From Firmicutes bacterium UBA3914 (lineage in GTDB: Bacteria; Bacillota; Limnochordia; Darwinibacteriales; Darwinibacteriaceae): a DNA stretch of 7,855 bases. Each line of letters starts with the position of its first letter. Within the stretch, counting starts at the first letter, position 1. Where the stretch lies: assembly GCA_002391385.1 (NCBI GenBank), contig DGEY01000054.1, positions 1-7,855 on the forward strand, given 5' to 3'. A program made the translations under genes and the position numbers. The notes beneath the pieces were generated by a model. The model was not told the origin of the DNA, ran no database searches, and saw only the letters and a program-made list of their open reading frames with translations. Shown in pieces: positions 5,889 to 7,855 of the stretch.

Positions 5889-7603
5889 TCCATCTGGGCG
5901 GCATAGAGCTTGGCGTACAGGCCGTTTCGGGCCACAAGCTCCTTGTGGGTCCCCCGCTCCCGGATCTTCCCGTCGGTGAGCACCACAATCTCATCGGCCT
6001 GGCGGATGGTGCTGAGGCGGTGGGCGATGATCAAGGTGGTACGGTCCTTGGCCAGCTCGTCCAGGGCCTCCTGGATCTCCAGCTCCGTGGCGGCATCCAG
6101 AGACGAAGTGGCTTCATCCAGGATCAAGACGGGCGGGTTTTTCAAAAACACCCGGGCGATGGAAATCCGCTGTTTCTGGCCGCCGGAGAGCTTCACGCCC
6201 CGCTCGCCCACGTAGGTGTCGTAACCATCCTTGAGGCCCATGATGAAATCGTGGATCTGGGCCTTTTTGGCCGCGGCGATCATCTCTTCCTCAGTGGCGG
6301 AGGGGTTGCCGTAGAGGATGTTCTCCCGGATAGTTCCGGTGAAGAGGAACACATCCTGCTGCACGAAGCCGATCTGCTGCCGCAGGGAGCGCAGGGTCAC
6401 ATCCCGCACATCATAGCCGTCGATGAGTACCGCCCCCTCCACCACATCGTAGAACCTGGGGATGAGGTGGCAGAGGGTGGTTTTGCCTCCCCCCGATGGC
6501 CCCACAAAGGCCACGGTGCTCCCCGCGGGGATGGTCAAGCTCACGTTGTGGAGCACTTCGCTGTCCTCGTCATAGTGGAAAGAGACATTGCGCAGCTCGA
6601 TCTCACCCTTGACAGGGGGAAGATCCACGGCATCCGGCCGGTCCGTTACCGAGGGCTGAACCTCCATGATCTCCACAAAACGCCTGAAGCCCGCCATACC
6701 CTGCTGATACTGCTGGGTAAAGGAGATCAGCCGGCGGATGGGCTGGAGGAAGTAGCCGATGAACAGGAGGTAGGCGGTGAGATCCGCCAGATCGATGTAG
6801 CCTCGGAACATGAACAAGGCACCGCAGGTCAGAACGGCCAGGTTCAGCAGGTCGGTCAAAAACCCGAGACCCGAGGAGTACACAGCCATGGCCCTAAAGG
6901 CCCTGTAGCGGGATGTCTTAAAGGCGCTGTTAGCCGTATCGAAGCGCCTCATCTCGTAGTCTTCGTTGACGAAGCTTTGGGCCACCCGAATCCCGGAGAG
7001 GCTGTTTTCCAGATCGGCATTGACATCCGCGATCCGGCGGCGCTCTTCATGGAACGCTTTGTTCATGTTCGTGCGGGTCCTGTAGGCGTAGGCCCCGATC
7101 AGGGGAATGAACAGGAAGGTAATGAGCGTCAGGGGCACGTTGATGCTCAGCAGGTAGATAAAGGAACCGATGAGCATCAGCGTGGCGATGAAAATGTCCT
7201 CAGGCCCGTGGTGGGCCAGCTCGGTGATATCCCTCAGGTCATTGACGATCCTGCTCATCAAGTGCCCCACCTTGGTATCGTCGAAGAAGCGGAAGTCCAG
7301 GGTCTGCAGATGGGAGAACAGATCCTTGCGCATGCGGTATTCGATGTTCACACCCACCACATGGCCGTAGTAATCCACAAAGTACTGGCAGGTCAGGCGC
7401 AGCACGTACAAAACGACCATCGCACCTGCCCAGATGAGCACTGCCTGCAGGTTGCGGTTAGGAATGAAATCTTTCATAAAGGTTCTGGTGATGATGGGAA
7501 ACAGGAGGTCCAGTACTGCAATGATGCTGGCCGCGAGCAGATCCGCGAAAAACAGGCGGCGCTCCGGCTTGTAGTAAGAGATAAACCTCTTGAGATCTTT
7601 CAA
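5876..7603 (-). CDS. ABC exporter half-transporter (MsbA/BmrA-like, ABC_membrane + ABC_tran)
   Basis: This is a 575-residue half-transporter with the transmembrane domain fused to the ATPase, the usual length for a homodimeric exporter of lipids, drugs or peptides. The N-terminal half (about 15-300) has roughly six membrane segments (near 18-40, 53-75, 137-157, 158-173, 240-265, 272-290) and the conserved cytoplasmic stretch FRFFDDTKVGHLMSRI. The ATPase has Walker A GPSGGGKT (368-375), a Q-loop near Q416, signature LSGGQ (472-476), Walker B VLILDEA (492-498) with catalytic E497, and H-loop H528. All are intact, so a homodimer could hydrolyse ATP at both sites. The start is TTG, chosen because translation from there gives the family's usual N-terminus; GAGG lies 11 bases upstream, and GGTAGGA lies closer than usual. 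It follows the permease stop by 20 bases. The substrate cannot be told from sequence. The stop codon sits inside a perfect palindrome. Confidence 0.93.
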   Translation of the reverse strand: MKDLKRFISYYKPERRLFFADLLAASIIAVLDLLFPIITRTFMKDFIPNRNLQAVLIWAGAMVVLYVLRLTCQYFVDYYGHVVGVNIEYRMRKDLFSHLQTLDFRFFDDTKVGHLMSRIVNDLRDITELAHHGPEDIFIATLMLIGSFIYLLSINVPLTLITFLFIPLIGAYAYRTRTNMNKAFHEERRRIADVNADLENSLSGIRVAQSFVNEDYEMRRFDTANSAFKTSRYRAFRAMAVYSSGLGFLTDLLNLAVLTCGALFMFRGYIDLADLTAYLLFIGYFLQPIRRLISFTQQYQQGMAGFRRFVEIMEVQPSVTDRPDAVDLPPVKGEIELRNVSFHYDEDSEVLHNVSLTIPAGSTVAFVGPSGGGKTTLCHLIPRFYDVVEGAVLIDGYDVRDVTLRSLRQQIGFVQQDVFLFTGTIRENILYGNPSATEEEMIAAAKKAQIHDFIMGLKDGYDTYVGERGVKLSGGQKQRISIARVFLKNPPVLILDEATSSLDAATELEIQEALDELAKDRTTLIIAHRLSTIRQADEIVVLTDGKIRERGTHKELVARNGLYAKLYAAQMDQAV

Positions 7604-7623
7604 TTCCTACCAAACCTCGCAAT

Positions 7624-7855
7624 CTATCCTTTGATATAGGGCTGTCCGGCGGCCTTGGGCCCCACTGCTCTGCCGATGAAGCCGGCCAGGGCCACCATGG
7701 TGAGAACATAGGGCAGCATGTTCATGAACTGCGTGGGGATACCGATATCCTGCAGGCGCATCTGCAGGGCATCGCCGTACCCAAAGAACAGGCAGGCGCC
7801 CAGGGCCCCCAGGGGAGTCCACTTGCCGAAGATGACTGCCGCCAGGGCGATAAAG
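7624..7855 (-). CDS. BmpA/NupQ-type ABC permease, C-terminal part (partial)
   Basis: This is the 3' end of a gene that enters from beyond the right edge; 76 codons and a TAG stop are visible. The translation starts FIALAAVIFGKWTPLGA, continues with LPYVLTMVALAGFIGRAVGPKAAG and ends in GQPYIKG. This is the characteristic tail of the second permease (YufQ/NupQ class, BPD_transp_2 family) of BmpA-type importers, which in characterised members bring purine nucleosides across the cytoplasmic membrane. Two hydrophobic segments are visible, one around FIALAAVIFG and one around MLPYVLTMVALAGFIG. The rest of the presumed system (binding protein, ATPase, first permease) should lie upstream, outside the window. 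The exporter gene starts 20 bases downstream, so the two are probably co-transcribed. Family assignment is good; nucleoside specificity is inferred from family and cannot be confirmed from this fragment. Confidence 0.85.
   Translation of the reverse strand, partial: FIALAAVIFGKWTPLGALGACLFFGYGDALQMRLQDIGIPTQFMNMLPYVLTMVALAGFIGRAVGPKAAGQPYIKG

Noticed and set aside
5735..7639. Long plus-strand open frame of 634 codons opposite the exporter gene
   Set aside because: It is antisense to a gene with all ABC motifs intact, has no domain-like sequence, and is rich in His, Gln and Gly as expected of the reverse complement of GC-rich coding sequence.
1..7855. tRNA, rRNA, CRISPR array or insertion sequence
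   Set aside because: No cloverleaf, rRNA-like sequence, regularly spaced repeats, transposase or terminal inverted repeats were seen on either strand.

Overview
The window looks like a contig end from a moderately GC-rich bacterium of the Bacillota type. The evidence is strong GGAGG-type ribosome binding sites, frequent GTG/TTG starts (four of the six starts seen) and Rho-independent-type hairpins. Protein families point to an anaerobic or thermophilic clostridial or limnochordial lineage, but this is an inference from style and family content; no marker gene is present. Every convincing gene lies on the minus strand, so transcription runs from high to low coordinates.

The right end (7624-7855) holds the last 76 codons of a BPD_transp_2 permease of the BmpA/NupNOPQ (nucleoside-type) importer family. 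Twenty bases downstream, apparently in the same operon, is a complete homodimer-type ABC exporter (5876-7603). That operon ends in two tandem hairpins: a perfect 22-bp palindrome containing the exporter stop codon, then a GC-rich terminator at 5819-5845.

The centre (778-5686) is a complete ABC importer operon. In order it holds a secreted DUF3798-type substrate-binding protein, an intercistronic hairpin, a duplicated RbsA/MglA-like ATPase, and two different BPD_transp_2 permeases. The ATPase and both permeases are joined by 4-bp stop/start overlaps. The family is recognisable but its substrate is, to my knowledge, not established, so this is the best candidate here for a poorly described system. 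The 189-bp gap before the binding-protein gene has a duplicated Shine-Dalgarno-like 11-mer and a possible five-triplet leader ORF.

After a hairpin at the permease stop comes a small unrecognised lipoprotein gene (276-653), closed by a strong terminator (205-252). It may be an accessory of the importer or a separate gene. The left 204 bp hold no confident gene, only a protein-like remnant without a start. The first 12 bases match the inner end of the Tn5/Nextera mosaic end, so they are probably adapter sequence left on the contig edge.

Together, the genes describe membrane transport: the end of a nucleoside-type importer linked to an exporter, then an orphan DUF3798 importer in which a secreted receptor would deliver a ligand to a heterodimeric permease powered by one tandem ATPase.
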